From Rhodospirillales bacterium (GTDB lineage: Bacteria > Pseudomonadota > Alphaproteobacteria > Rhodospirillales > JAPHTL01): a DNA stretch of 9,553 nt. The notes beneath the pieces were generated by a model. That model saw only the letters and a program-made list of their open reading frames with translations. It had not been told where the DNA came from and did not search any database. Position numbers and translations under genes: made by a program. The stretch spans positions 1-9,553 of the forward strand of contig JAPHTL010000223.1 of the NCBI GenBank assembly GCA_026193355.1. Reading direction: 5' to 3'. Positions 1-7,398 of this stretch are shown in pieces; position 1 is the first letter of the stretch, and every line of letters begins with the position of its first letter.

Positions 1-1
1 A

Positions 2-451
2 TCAAGTATATGGAATGTTCCGGCAGGGACCGTGAAGATGCGCAGAAAGCCTGATGATTCTTTCTGTTTCTGACCAAAGGTCAAACGCTCCGATATCATC
101 CAGGGCGACCCAACGCGCATCAATCGCGTCGTCCGCGGCAAGGGGAGTGCCCGAAAGCCATCGCGCCCCGATATCGATCAGTGTGTAGTGGTATTCGATG
201 CTGTCGTTATCGCGATCAATGGAATCAATCACATCAATCAAACCGAGAGTCTCGATTTGGATTCCCGTTTCTTCTGTCACCTCGCGGATTGCGGCTTCAA
301 AAACGGTTTCCCCCAGTTTCTGCGCGCCGCCCGGAAGGCTCCACGATCCCGCCCGTGGAGGTTTTCCCCTCTGGATCAACAGGACATGATCGCCTTTCCA
401 TACCACGACACCGATTGCGGGTATGGGGCGGGAGGGGAACTGGCGCGTCAT
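2..451 (-). CDS. Nudix hydrolase (MutT / ADP-ribose pyrophosphatase-like)
   Basis: A complete 149-residue protein, with an ATG at 449-451 and a TGA at 2-4. Residues 42-64 form a perfect Nudix box (G-x5-E-x7-REVTEETGI: G42, E48, R56, E57, E60, E61, G63). This is the Mg-binding catalytic helix that hydrolyses nucleoside diphosphates linked to another moiety. The strand VGVV-like segment before the box (about 12-18), the WSLPGG approach, and the later DARWVALDDI segment match the small single-domain Nudix proteins often annotated as ADP-ribose pyrophosphatase-like (COG1051 type). The true substrate cannot be read from the sequence. No signal peptide is visible, so it is probably cytosolic. It is transcribed away from the DUF502 gene; the intervening 146 bases must hold both promoters. 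The Shine-Dalgarno match before the ATG is poor. The downstream neighbour lies outside the window. Family assignment is very secure; substrate assignment is not. Confidence 0.93.
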   Translation of the reverse strand: MTRQFPSRPIPAIGVVVWKGDHVLLIQRGKPPRAGSWSLPGGAQKLGETVFEAAIREVTEETGIQIETLGLIDVIDSIDRDNDSIEYHYTLIDIGARWLSGTPLAADDAIDARWVALDDIGAFDLWSETERIIRLSAHLHGPCRNIPYT

Positions 452-486
452 GACAAGAGAATTGCCACAAACCGTGTATTATTCAA

Positions 487-504
487 GCCGCAGCCTGAAG
501 CGGC
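487..504. repeat. Short inverted repeat in the divergent Nudix/DUF502 intergenic region
   Basis: GCCGC (487-491) and GCGGC (500-504) are perfect 5-base inverted arms around an 8-base spacer. The element lies between two diverging genes, about 36 bases upstream of the Nudix start and upstream of the candidate DUF502 promoter. A terminator makes little sense in that position, so an operator or a chance hairpin are the alternatives. Confidence 0.3.
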
Positions 505-513
505 GTGATTTTC

Positions 514-542
514 TTGGCTATTTTGCAAGGTGCGGTGATAAC
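514..542 (+). promoter_or_regulatory. Candidate sigma-70-type promoter for the DUF502 gene
   Basis: TTGGCT (514-519) and GATAAC (537-542) are separated by exactly 17 bases, and each hexamer matches the housekeeping consensus at four of six positions. The start point would fall near 549, giving a leader of about 50 bases before the ATG at 598. An AGGGG Shine-Dalgarno stretch lies at 582-586. This is a by-eye match only. Confidence 0.35.
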
Positions 543-597
543 TTCTGGCAGCCACGCTGAACATTGGCGGATCTGTTGAACAGGGGTAAGCGAACAA

Positions 598-1437
598 ATG
601 ACGGACAAGGCAGGAAGCGGAGCCGGTAAAGATCCGGAGATTCCGGAACTCGATCAGGAATCTTCGCCCGACGATTCACAGAGCAGTCCAAGGGGGTCGA
701 TCCGTTTCGGCGCGCGCCTTCGCGCTTACTTCCTTACCGGTGTTCTGGTTACTGCGCCGATCTCGATCACGATTTACCTGGCCTATCTTTTCATCAATAT
801 GGTTGATCGAACCGTCACCCCCCTTATTCCGCATACATACAATCCGGAAACCTATCTTCCGTTCGGTATCCCGGGCCTTGGGCTGGTGATCGTTTTCGTC
901 GTGCTTACATTGATCGGCGGATTAACGGCCGGGTTTCTTGGCAAAATGTGGATGCGCATCAGTGAGTCGGTTGTCCGCCGGATGCCGGTCATCCGAAGCG
1001 TTTACGGCGCCACCAAACAGATACTGGAAACGGTTCTGGCCCAGCAATCCCAAGCCTTCCGCAAGGCGGTTCTGGTTGAATATCCGCGTCGGGGGATTTG
1101 GGCCGTCGGTTTCATTACGGGACGGACCGAAGGAGAGGTTCAGAACCTGACGGAAGAAGAGATGGTCAACGTTTTCCTGCCGACCACGCCGAACCCCACC
1201 TCCGGATTCCTTCTGTTCCTGCCGAAAAAGGAACTGGTTTCCCTGACGATGTCCGTGGAAGAAGCCATCAAAATGGTCATTTCCGGCGGCATTGTTACGC
1301 CGCCTGATCGCAGGTCTCCGGCAAAACAGGCCGAGCCGAAGATATCTTCGGCCGTTTACGAGGATGTGGATATCTTGCGTGAACGCGAAAACGCCCCTGT
1401 TCTGGTCAGTCGACACCCTCCGCCGAACAGTGATTGA
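598..1437 (+). CDS. DUF502 family membrane protein
   Basis: A 279-residue protein. Residues 1-36 are hydrophilic and acidic/Ser-rich. Two hydrophobic segments follow (about 44-67 and 92-115), and then a soluble domain of about 130 residues. Recognisable DUF502 landmarks are MPVIRSVYGATKQ (129-141), the YPRRGIWAVGFITG stretch (162-175) and PNPTSGFLLFLP (198-209). The family is widespread in bacteria and includes the plant COV/LCV proteins, which are linked to membrane trafficking; the bacterial role is not established. It probably sits in the inner membrane with the C-terminal domain in the cytosol, although the topology is inferred. The last 45 residues are polar and poorly conserved. An AGGGG at 582-586 precedes the ATG. 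It converges on recG with a 15-base gap and no convincing terminator. It flanks recG in many alphaproteobacteria as far as I recall; no functional link is evident. Confidence 0.9.
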   Translation: MTDKAGSGAGKDPEIPELDQESSPDDSQSSPRGSIRFGARLRAYFLTGVLVTAPISITIYLAYLFINMVDRTVTPLIPHTYNPETYLPFGIPGLGLVIVFVVLTLIGGLTAGFLGKMWMRISESVVRRMPVIRSVYGATKQILETVLAQQSQAFRKAVLVEYPRRGIWAVGFITGRTEGEVQNLTEEEMVNVFLPTTPNPTSGFLLFLPKKELVSLTMSVEEAIKMVISGGIVTPPDRRSPAKQAEPKISSAVYEDVDILRERENAPVLVSRHPPPNSD

Positions 1438-1452
1438 GGCTGCTTGCGCCTT

Positions 1453-3534
1453 CTATCCTGATCGCAGGAAACGAATGGCGGCGTCGCGTTCGAAAAGATA
1501 GAGCAACAGGCGAAGCGTCTTTCCCCGCGCTGTTTGCAAGTCCGGATCCCGGCTGAGGACAAGCGCCGCATCGTCACGCGCCGTGGCGAGAAGGTCCTGA
1601 TGGTGCGCCAGGTCAGCCATGCGGAATTCGGGAATACCACTTTGCCTTGTCCCAAGAAGTTCTCCAGCGCCGCGAAGCCTCAGGTCTTCTTCGGCGATAC
1701 GAAACCCGTCATCTGTTTCCCGCATGATCGATATCCGCGATTTGGCTGTTTCCCCGAGGGGGGATGCATAAAGCAGCAGGCAGCTTGATCGCTCTGCGCC
1801 ACGGCCAACCCGGCCACGCAACTGGTGCAATTGCGCCAGACCGAAGCGTTCGGCGTGTTCGATCACCATGATCGTCGCTTCGGGGACATCTACGCCGACC
1901 TCAATCACCGTCGTTGCAACGAGGACAACGGTTTTCCCCGTCGCAAAGGCCTCCATGGCCGCGTCTTTCTCCGGCCCCTTCATGCGGCCGTGAACGAGAC
2001 CGACGCGGTCGCCGAAAATTTCGGCCAATTGCCTGTGCCGGTCCTCAACTGCGGCAACGTCAAGGGTCTCGGATTCCTCGACCAGCGGACAGACCCAGTA
2101 GATCCGCGCGCCATCCTGCGCCGCGCGTTTGATGCCCCCGATCACTTCAGCGATACGATCAAGGGGAAGGGCGCGTGTATCGATCGGCTGTCGCCCTGCT
2201 GGTTTTTCTGTCAGACGGGAGACATCAAGATCGCCATAGGCCGTCAATACCAGTGTGCGCGGAATGGGCGTTGCCGTCATAACGAGAACGTCCGGCGCCT
2301 TTCCCTTTGCGGCCAGCGTGATGCGTTGGTGGACGCCGAAACGATGCTGCTCATCGACAACGGCCATTCCCAGATCCCTGAACGCGACGCCTTCCTGAAA
2401 AAGGGCATGGGTGCCGATGGCTATATCGATTTCCCCTTCATGCAGCCCATCAATGATCGCCTGTCTGGCTTTGCCCTTTTCGCGCCCGGTCAGGATGGCG
2501 AGGCGCACACCTGTTCCCTGCAACAGTGTCTCGATTGATGCGAAATGCTGCCGCGCCAGAATTTCTGTGGGCGCCATCAGGGCGGCCTGGGCGCCGTCTT
2601 CGACAGCAACCAGCATGCTCAGCAGGGCGACCACCGTCTTGCCGCTGCCCACATCCCCTTGAAGCAGCCGTAACATGCGGTCCCCAGAGGCCATATCCGC
2701 CTCAATTTCGGTGAGTGATGTTTCCTGCGAGGCGGTCAACGAGAATGGAAGGTTCTGCCTCACCATGTTTCTGATTTTTCCGTTTCCCGCCTGAGGGCGG
2801 CCGGACAGGCGACGCATGTTGTGCCGGACAAGGGCGAGGGCAAGCTGGTTGGCGAGCAACTCGTCGTAGGCCAGGCGCATCCGCGCCGGGGACAGGGGGG
2901 TGAGATCTGTGGGAGAAGAAGGTCGATGGGCGCTCAGCAGCGCGTCCCGCCAATTGCTCCAGCCGTTTTTCTCGCGATACGCAGGATCAAGCCAGTCATT
3001 GAGGGTGGGGACGGTCTCGATGGCGCTATCAATCGCTTTTCTGAGAACCTTGGGTGCGAGGCCGGCGGTGAGGGGGTAGACCGGTTCAATTGTTTTCAGG
3101 CTTTCCAGCTTCTCCACCGACTCGATGTGGTCGGGATGGGGCATCTGCGCTTCGCCGCCGAAGTGTTCAACCCGCCCGCTGATAGCGCGTTTCTCGCCCT
3201 CTGGAAGAATGCGCAGAAGGTAATCCGGGCGGGCGTGAAAGAAGACGAGGCTAAGGCTGCCCGTTCCATCCGAACAGGTCACCTTGTAGGGTTGGCGCTT
3301 GTTTCTGGGCGGGTGATGCTGATCCACCGTAACGACAATCGTTATGATGGCGCCATCGGGGGCGTTGGCAATGGATGGGGAATGCCTTCTGTCGATCATG
3401 CCGTTTGGCAGATGCCACAGAACATCGATAACGTGCGGCCCGGCCAAACGTTCTATGAATTTGGCAATTCTTGGGCCGACACCCTTGAGACTGGTGACCG
3501 GCGCAAAAAGAGGAAACAGTGGTTCTGGCCGCAT
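1453..3534 (-). CDS. recG: ATP-dependent DNA helicase RecG
   Basis: RecG is the branched-DNA translocase that regresses stalled replication forks and processes Holliday junctions and D-loops. With the ATG at 3532-3534 the protein has 693 residues, the usual alphaproteobacterial length. Visible parts are the helix-hairpin-like SLKGVGPRIA near residues 15-24, the wedge/OB domain (about 50-145), Walker A GDVGSGKT (293-300), DEQH box (394-397), TATPIPRT (420-427), motif VI LRGRVGRG (572-579), and the TRG translocation segment running from GFRIAEEDLRLRG to LLGTRQSG (about 610-633). All key residues are present. The reading frame extends to an in-frame TTG at 3561. I prefer the ATG because RecG orthologues typically begin MRPE-LxPLFAPVTSL, and because the candidate promoter would leave the TTG almost leaderless. 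The gene diverges from sdhE-mfd and converges on the DUF502 gene. Confidence 0.97.
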   Translation of the reverse strand: MRPEPLFPLFAPVTSLKGVGPRIAKFIERLAGPHVIDVLWHLPNGMIDRRHSPSIANAPDGAIITIVVTVDQHHPPRNKRQPYKVTCSDGTGSLSLVFFHARPDYLLRILPEGEKRAISGRVEHFGGEAQMPHPDHIESVEKLESLKTIEPVYPLTAGLAPKVLRKAIDSAIETVPTLNDWLDPAYREKNGWSNWRDALLSAHRPSSPTDLTPLSPARMRLAYDELLANQLALALVRHNMRRLSGRPQAGNGKIRNMVRQNLPFSLTASQETSLTEIEADMASGDRMLRLLQGDVGSGKTVVALLSMLVAVEDGAQAALMAPTEILARQHFASIETLLQGTGVRLAILTGREKGKARQAIIDGLHEGEIDIAIGTHALFQEGVAFRDLGMAVVDEQHRFGVHQRITLAAKGKAPDVLVMTATPIPRTLVLTAYGDLDVSRLTEKPAGRQPIDTRALPLDRIAEVIGGIKRAAQDGARIYWVCPLVEESETLDVAAVEDRHRQLAEIFGDRVGLVHGRMKGPEKDAAMEAFATGKTVVLVATTVIEVGVDVPEATIMVIEHAERFGLAQLHQLRGRVGRGAERSSCLLLYASPLGETAKSRISIMRETDDGFRIAEEDLRLRGAGELLGTRQSGIPEFRMADLAHHQDLLATARDDAALVLSRDPDLQTARGKTLRLLLYLFERDAAIRFLRSG

Positions 3535-3548
3535 TTGCTCGAACGTAG

Positions 3549-3577
3549 CTGACAGGGTCAATGCAAGATTCTATATC
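3549..3577 (+). promoter_or_regulatory. Candidate sigma-70-type promoter for sdhE-mfd
   Basis: CTGACA (3549-3554, five of six to TTGACA) and TATATC (3572-3577, four of six to TATAAT) are separated by exactly 17 bases. Transcription would start near 3584, about 45-50 bases before sdhE, and would cover mfd as the second gene. The -35 element lies just inside the extra 27 bases between the two possible recG starts. This is the best promoter match I see in the window, but it was found by eye. Confidence 0.5.
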
Positions 3578-3602
3578 CTAGGTCGAGAATACTGGCAGGC
3601 AA
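3575..3602 (-). promoter_or_regulatory. Candidate promoter for recG
   Basis: Read on the minus strand, TTGCCT (3597-3602) and TAGGAT (3575-3580) are spaced by 16 bases, with four of six matches each. The start point would be near 3568, giving a leader of about 33 bases to the ATG at 3534. Its -10 element overlaps the -10 element of the plus-strand candidate, so RNA polymerase could not occupy both at once. The match is weaker than the sdhE-mfd one. Confidence 0.3.
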
Positions 3603-3632
3603 ACGAATTGAGAAAGAGGGCAGGACTTCGTG

Positions 3633-3905
3633 ATGGATGACGCCATGACCGGTATCGACGCCCGACGCAAAAAAATTCTGATGCGCAGCAGACGTTGCGG
3701 CATGCATGAAAATGATATTCTGGTCGGGAAGTTCGCCGAGGCCCATATAGGAACGCTAGATGACCGGCAGCTCGGATTACTGGAAACCCTGCTGGAACAA
3801 CCTGATATTGATCTTTTCAACTGGATTTCGGGGCGTGCGGAGGTTCCGGAAAAGTTTGATTGCGATGTTTTGTTAATGATAAAGAAGTTTAATAAAAAGA
3901 CATAA
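3633..3905 (+). CDS. sdhE: Succinate dehydrogenase assembly factor SdhE (SDHAF2/YgfY family)
   Basis: A 90-residue protein. SdhE/SDHAF2 proteins bind the flavoprotein subunit of succinate dehydrogenase and promote covalent FAD attachment in the cytosol. The family pattern is clear: a basic start (RRKKILMRS), the RGxxE region as CGMHEND, then LVGKFAEAHI, a helix ending in PDIDLFNWISG (about 57-67), and a charged C-terminus. The Gly and Glu of RGxxE are present (G23, E26), but the Arg before the Gly is Cys (C22). E. coli reads CRRGMRELD there. The start could be the ATG at 3633 (AGGA at 3622-3625, seven bases away) or the GTG directly before it at 3630 (GAGGG at 3616-3620). The last codons are strongly AT-rich. 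The stop lies four bases before mfd, so the two are very likely co-transcribed. No sdh structural genes are in the window. Confidence 0.92.
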   Translation: MDDAMTGIDARRKKILMRSRRCGMHENDILVGKFAEAHIGTLDDRQLGLLETLLEQPDIDLFNWISGRAEVPEKFDCDVLLMIKKFNKKT

Positions 3906-3930
3906 TAATTTGAAAAATATAAACAAAATA
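3865..3930. other. AT-rich island spanning the sdhE/mfd junction
   Basis: Only 9 of these 66 bases are G or C, in a window that is otherwise clearly GC-rich. The island covers the last 13 sense codons of sdhE, its TAA stop, the 4-base gap, and the first seven codons of mfd. It carries many A-runs and no strong Shine-Dalgarno sequence. The likely effect is an unstructured initiation region for the TTG start of mfd, which is inference. Confidence 0.6.
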
Positions 3931-6900
3931 CTGGTTGGCGGTGGCTCGCATACCGTCGTTGATGTGCCTGAAGGCTTTGACGCCCTGGTATTGTCGTCAC
4001 TGGCCGAGGCCACGGGTGGCGATCTTCTTTTTGTGGCGCGGGACGAGGTTCGTATGGCGCGCGCGGCGGAAGCCATAGGCTTTTTTGCGCCCGATTGTGA
4101 CGTCCTGCAATTTCCCGCCTGGGATTGCCTTCCCTACGACCGTGTATCGCCAAACGTTGGTGTTGTCGGGCAACGGATCGAAACGTTGACCCGGTTGCTT
4201 GACGGCAAAAATGCGAACGGTCCCGGACGCATCGTTTTGACAACCGTTTCGGCGTTCATGCAGCGGATTCCCGCCCGCGAAACGCTTTCCGGCATGGCCG
4301 TTATGGTCAGGCAGGGCGATACCATGCCCATGAAAACCCTGATCGGGGTGCTGGAGCGCAATGGATATCAGCGCATCGATACGGTGATGGAGCCCGGTGA
4401 ATACGCCGTAAGAGGGGGGCTTCTGGACGTCTTTCCAACGGGTTCCGCGGAACCGTTGAGGCTCGATTTCTTTGGCGATGAACTTGAAACGCTTCGTCTG
4501 TTTGATCCGATGACGCAGCGTACATCCGGCGAGGTCAAGGATTTCACCATAAAGCCCGTCAGTGAAGTGTTCCTCAACGATGACGCCGTTGCGCTGTTTC
4601 GGTCCGGCTACCGCTCGCTTTTCGGCGCCGTCGGCGGCGATGATCCCCTGTACCTGTCTGTTTCGGAAGGACGCCGGCATATCGGCATGGAGCACTGGTT
4701 GCCACTGTTTCAGGAGAACCTTGAAACCCTTCTGGATTATCTTCCCGATGCGCCGGTGACCCTTGATCACCAGGCAGAAGAGGTGCGCGACGGACGACTT
4801 GAACAGATTGAGGACCACTATCGCGCCCGCAAGGACAATATCGGGGCTGGGCTCGCGATGTCATCGCCCTATCATCCCATTGAGCCACAGGCTCTTTTCA
4901 TGGACATGGCGGAGTGGGATGAAAGGCTGAAACCCCGTACGGTTGCCGGGTTCTCACCATTTTCGGCCCCGGAGAAGGACGGTTCCATCGTTTCCGCCGG
5001 TGGCCGCGCCGGGCGGGATTTCGCTGATATTCGCGCAAATCCCGACGCCAACGTCTTTGACGCCCTTGCTTCCTATGTCAGGGATCTTGCCGGTGATGGA
5101 CGGCGCGCCGTCCTCGCGGCATGGTCGGAAGGCGCACGGGACAGGTTGGAGGTCGTTCTGCGCGAACATGGCATTGGCCCGCTTCAAAGGGTTGATGCAT
5201 GGCGCGAGGCGGTAACCCTGCCTCTGGGGGGGCTTGGTCTGTGCATCCTTGGCCTTGAAAGGGGGTTCGTTGCCGATGAAGCGGCGATCATCTCCGAACA
5301 GGATGTTCTCGGCGACCGGATGGTTCGTCCAGCCCAACGCCGGTTGCGAGCCGAAAACTTCATTTCCGAGGCGTCAGCGCTTGGGGAAGGCGATCTGGTT
5401 GTTCATATGGAACACGGCATTGGCCGATACGATGGGCTGGAAACCCTTGCGGTATCAGGGGCGCCTCATGATTGCCTGCGCCTCGTTTATGACGGTGGTG
5501 ACAAGCTTTATGTTCCCGTTGAAAACATCGAGGTTCTGTCCCGTTACGGCTCCGACCAGGGGGCTGCGCAACTCGATCGTCTGGGGGGCGTCGCCTGGCA
5601 GGGCCGCAAGGCCAGGCTCAAACAGCGCATCCGCGAGATGGCGGCGAAGCTTATCGCCATGGCTGCCGCGCGTGAGATGGAGCAGGGCGATTTCATGCAG
5701 GCGCCGGAAGGCATGTACGACGAATTCGCTGCACGCTTCCCGTATTCCGAAACAGACGATCAGTCACGCGCCATCGAGGCCGTCATCGGTGATCTTTCGC
5801 GCGGAAGACCCATGGATCGGCTCGTTTGCGGCGATGTCGGTTTCGGCAAGACCGAAGTCGCCCTGCGCGCCGCATTTGTCTCTGTCATGTCGGGTTTTCA
5901 GGTCGCCGTCGTCGTGCCGACGACCCTTTTGGCGCGACAGCATCACAGGACATTCGTTGAACGGTTTGCCGGTCTGCCGGTGCGGATTGGGCAGATATCC
6001 AGAATGGTGACGACAAAGGATGCAAAGGCCGTCAGGGAGGGGCTGGCGGAGGGCAAGGTTGATATCGTGGTCGGGACCCATGCGCTGTTGGCCAAAGGCA
6101 TGAAATTCAAGGATCTGGGGCTTCTGGTGATTGACGAGGAACAGCACTTCGGCGTTGCACACAAGGAAAGGCTGAAGGAACTTAAAAGCGGTGTTCATGT
6201 CCTGACACTGACGGCGACGCCCATTCCCCGGACGTTGCAGATGGCGCTGACCGGCGTCAAGGAGTTGAGCCTGATCTCGACCCCTCCGGTAGATCGTCTT
6301 GCAGTGCGGACGTTCGTTCTGCCTTATGACCCCGTCGTTATCCGCGAAGCCCTTCTTCGCGAGCATTTCCGCGGCGGGCAGGCCTTTTATGTCTGTCCGC
6401 GGGTTGCCGATATCGACAAGGTGGCGAAAGAGCTTTCGGAACTGGTCCCCGAGGTGAAGATGGGCATCGCGCATGGCCGCATGGCCGCGCGTGAACTGGA
6501 AGATGTCATGACGGCCTTTGCAGATGGAAGGCTTGATGTCCTTCTGTGCACGAACATTGTCGAATCCGGCCTCGACGTTCCCAGCGCCAACACGCTTATC
6601 GTCCATCGGTCGGACATGTTCGGTTTGGGGCAGCTTTACCAGTTGCGCGGCCGGGTCGGGCGATCGAAGACCCGCGCCTACGCCTATATGACATTGCCGC
6701 CACGACAGAAAATCACCCCGTCGGCCGAAAAACGCCTGCAGGTCATGCAGGCGCTCGACACGCTGGGTGCCGGATTCAGTCTGGCCAGCCATGACCTCGA
6801 CATACGCGGCGCTGGCAACCTGCTCGGCGAGGAACAATCAGGACACATTCGCGAGGTCGGCATCGAGCTTTACCAGCAAATGCTGGAGGAGGCTGTTGCT

Positions 6901-7398
6901 GATGCCAAGGGCGGCGGGGCAGGGGATGCAGATGAGAAGGATATCTGGAGCCCGCAGATCAACATCGGCATGCCTGTTCTCATACCCGAAGCCTTCATCG
7001 CGGATCTGGGGGTTCGGCTCAGCCTTTACCGGCGATTGGCGTCGCTTGGTGATGACGGTGAAATAGAATCCTTCGCCGCGGAGATGGTGGATCGCTTCGG
7101 CCCGCTGCCCGATGAGGTCGAGAACCTTCTCAAGGTGGTCTCGATCAAGGTGTTGTGCCGGAAATCCGGCGTGGAAAAAGTGGATGCTGGACCCAAGGGC
7201 GCGGTCATTTCCTTTCGCAACAATCAATTCTCCAATCCCGCAGGACTCGTCGCATTCATCAACGAACAGGTCGGCACGGCGAAACTTCGGCCGGATCATA
7301 AACTTGTTCTCATGCGCGGCTGGGATGATTCCGAACGCCGCCTTTCCGGTGTCCTGCAAATCGCCAGGAAACTCAGCGCTGTGGCGGCTTCCGGTTGA
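3910..7398 (+). CDS. mfd: Transcription-repair coupling factor Mfd
   Basis: Mfd is a 1162-residue DNA translocase. It recognises RNA polymerase stalled at lesions, pushes it off and recruits UvrA for strand-specific excision repair. The UvrB-like N-terminal module is complete: PAWDCLPYDRVSP at about 69-81, and R168, R184 and F188 align with the UvrA-contacting R165, R181 and F185 of E. coli. The CarD-like RNA-polymerase-interacting domain starts near 493 (EGDLVVHMEHGIGRY). The motor has Walker A GDVGFGKT (641-648), DEEQH (742-746), TATPIPRT (768-775), LRGRVGR (912-918), and the TRG segment from about 955 (GFSLASHDLDIRGAGNLLGEEQSG). A D7-type C-terminal domain follows. Length is normal. The only usable start is the TTG at 3910: an in-frame TAA lies at 3880-3882, and the next Met comes well inside the conserved N-terminus. 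It is probably translated by coupling to sdhE. The 3' end overlaps the oppositely oriented dsbA-like gene by 26 bases. Confidence 0.98.
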   Translation: MKNINKILVGGGSHTVVDVPEGFDALVLSSLAEATGGDLLFVARDEVRMARAAEAIGFFAPDCDVLQFPAWDCLPYDRVSPNVGVVGQRIETLTRLLDGKNANGPGRIVLTTVSAFMQRIPARETLSGMAVMVRQGDTMPMKTLIGVLERNGYQRIDTVMEPGEYAVRGGLLDVFPTGSAEPLRLDFFGDELETLRLFDPMTQRTSGEVKDFTIKPVSEVFLNDDAVALFRSGYRSLFGAVGGDDPLYLSVSEGRRHIGMEHWLPLFQENLETLLDYLPDAPVTLDHQAEEVRDGRLEQIEDHYRARKDNIGAGLAMSSPYHPIEPQALFMDMAEWDERLKPRTVAGFSPFSAPEKDGSIVSAGGRAGRDFADIRANPDANVFDALASYVRDLAGDGRRAVLAAWSEGARDRLEVVLREHGIGPLQRVDAWREAVTLPLGGLGLCILGLERGFVADEAAIISEQDVLGDRMVRPAQRRLRAENFISEASALGEGDLVVHMEHGIGRYDGLETLAVSGAPHDCLRLVYDGGDKLYVPVENIEVLSRYGSDQGAAQLDRLGGVAWQGRKARLKQRIREMAAKLIAMAAAREMEQGDFMQAPEGMYDEFAARFPYSETDDQSRAIEAVIGDLSRGRPMDRLVCGDVGFGKTEVALRAAFVSVMSGFQVAVVVPTTLLARQHHRTFVERFAGLPVRIGQISRMVTTKDAKAVREGLAEGKVDIVVGTHALLAKGMKFKDLGLLVIDEEQHFGVAHKERLKELKSGVHVLTLTATPIPRTLQMALTGVKELSLISTPPVDRLAVRTFVLPYDPVVIREALLREHFRGGQAFYVCPRVADIDKVAKELSELVPEVKMGIAHGRMAARELEDVMTAFADGRLDVLLCTNIVESGLDVPSANTLIVHRSDMFGLGQLYQLRGRVGRSKTRAYAYMTLPPRQKITPSAEKRLQVMQALDTLGAGFSLASHDLDIRGAGNLLGEEQSGHIREVGIELYQQMLEEAVADAKGGGAGDADEKDIWSPQINIGMPVLIPEAFIADLGVRLSLYRRLASLGDDGEIESFAAEMVDRFGPLPDEVENLLKVVSIKVLCRKSGVEKVDAGPKGAVISFRNNQFSNPAGLVAFINEQVGTAKLRPDHKLVLMRGWDDSERRLSGVLQIARKLSAVAASG

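Noticed and set aside
1437..1452. Possible bidirectional terminator between the DUF502 gene and recG (AGGC...GCCT)
   Set aside because: The stem is four base pairs plus one wobble pair and no T-run follows on either strand, too weak to call.
1825..3552. Long plus-strand open frames (1825-2538, 2821-3552) opposite recG
   Set aside because: They are antisense shadows of recG. The minus-strand frame carries every RecG motif, and the plus-strand products show no recognisable family.
3541..3555. Possible SOS box (GAAC-N7-ACAG) near the recG start
   Set aside because: The alphaproteobacterial LexA site is a direct repeat, GTTC-N7-GTTC (or GAAC-N7-GAAC). Only one half-site is present here.
3535..3561. 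Upstream TTG start for recG at 3561
   Set aside because: Orthologues usually begin at the MRPE position (ATG at 3534). No good ribosome site precedes the TTG, and the candidate promoter would leave almost no leader.
3869..3906. Internal promoter for mfd (TTGTTA with TAAAAA or CATAAT)
   Set aside because: The hexamers match by chance expectation in such AT-rich sequence, and the resulting start points would lie at or inside the mfd start codon.
5764..6837. A 357-codon minus-strand open frame inside mfd
   Set aside because: It is a mirror of the GC-rich third positions of mfd. The product is His/Gln/Arg-rich with no domain pattern, and mfd is intact across it.
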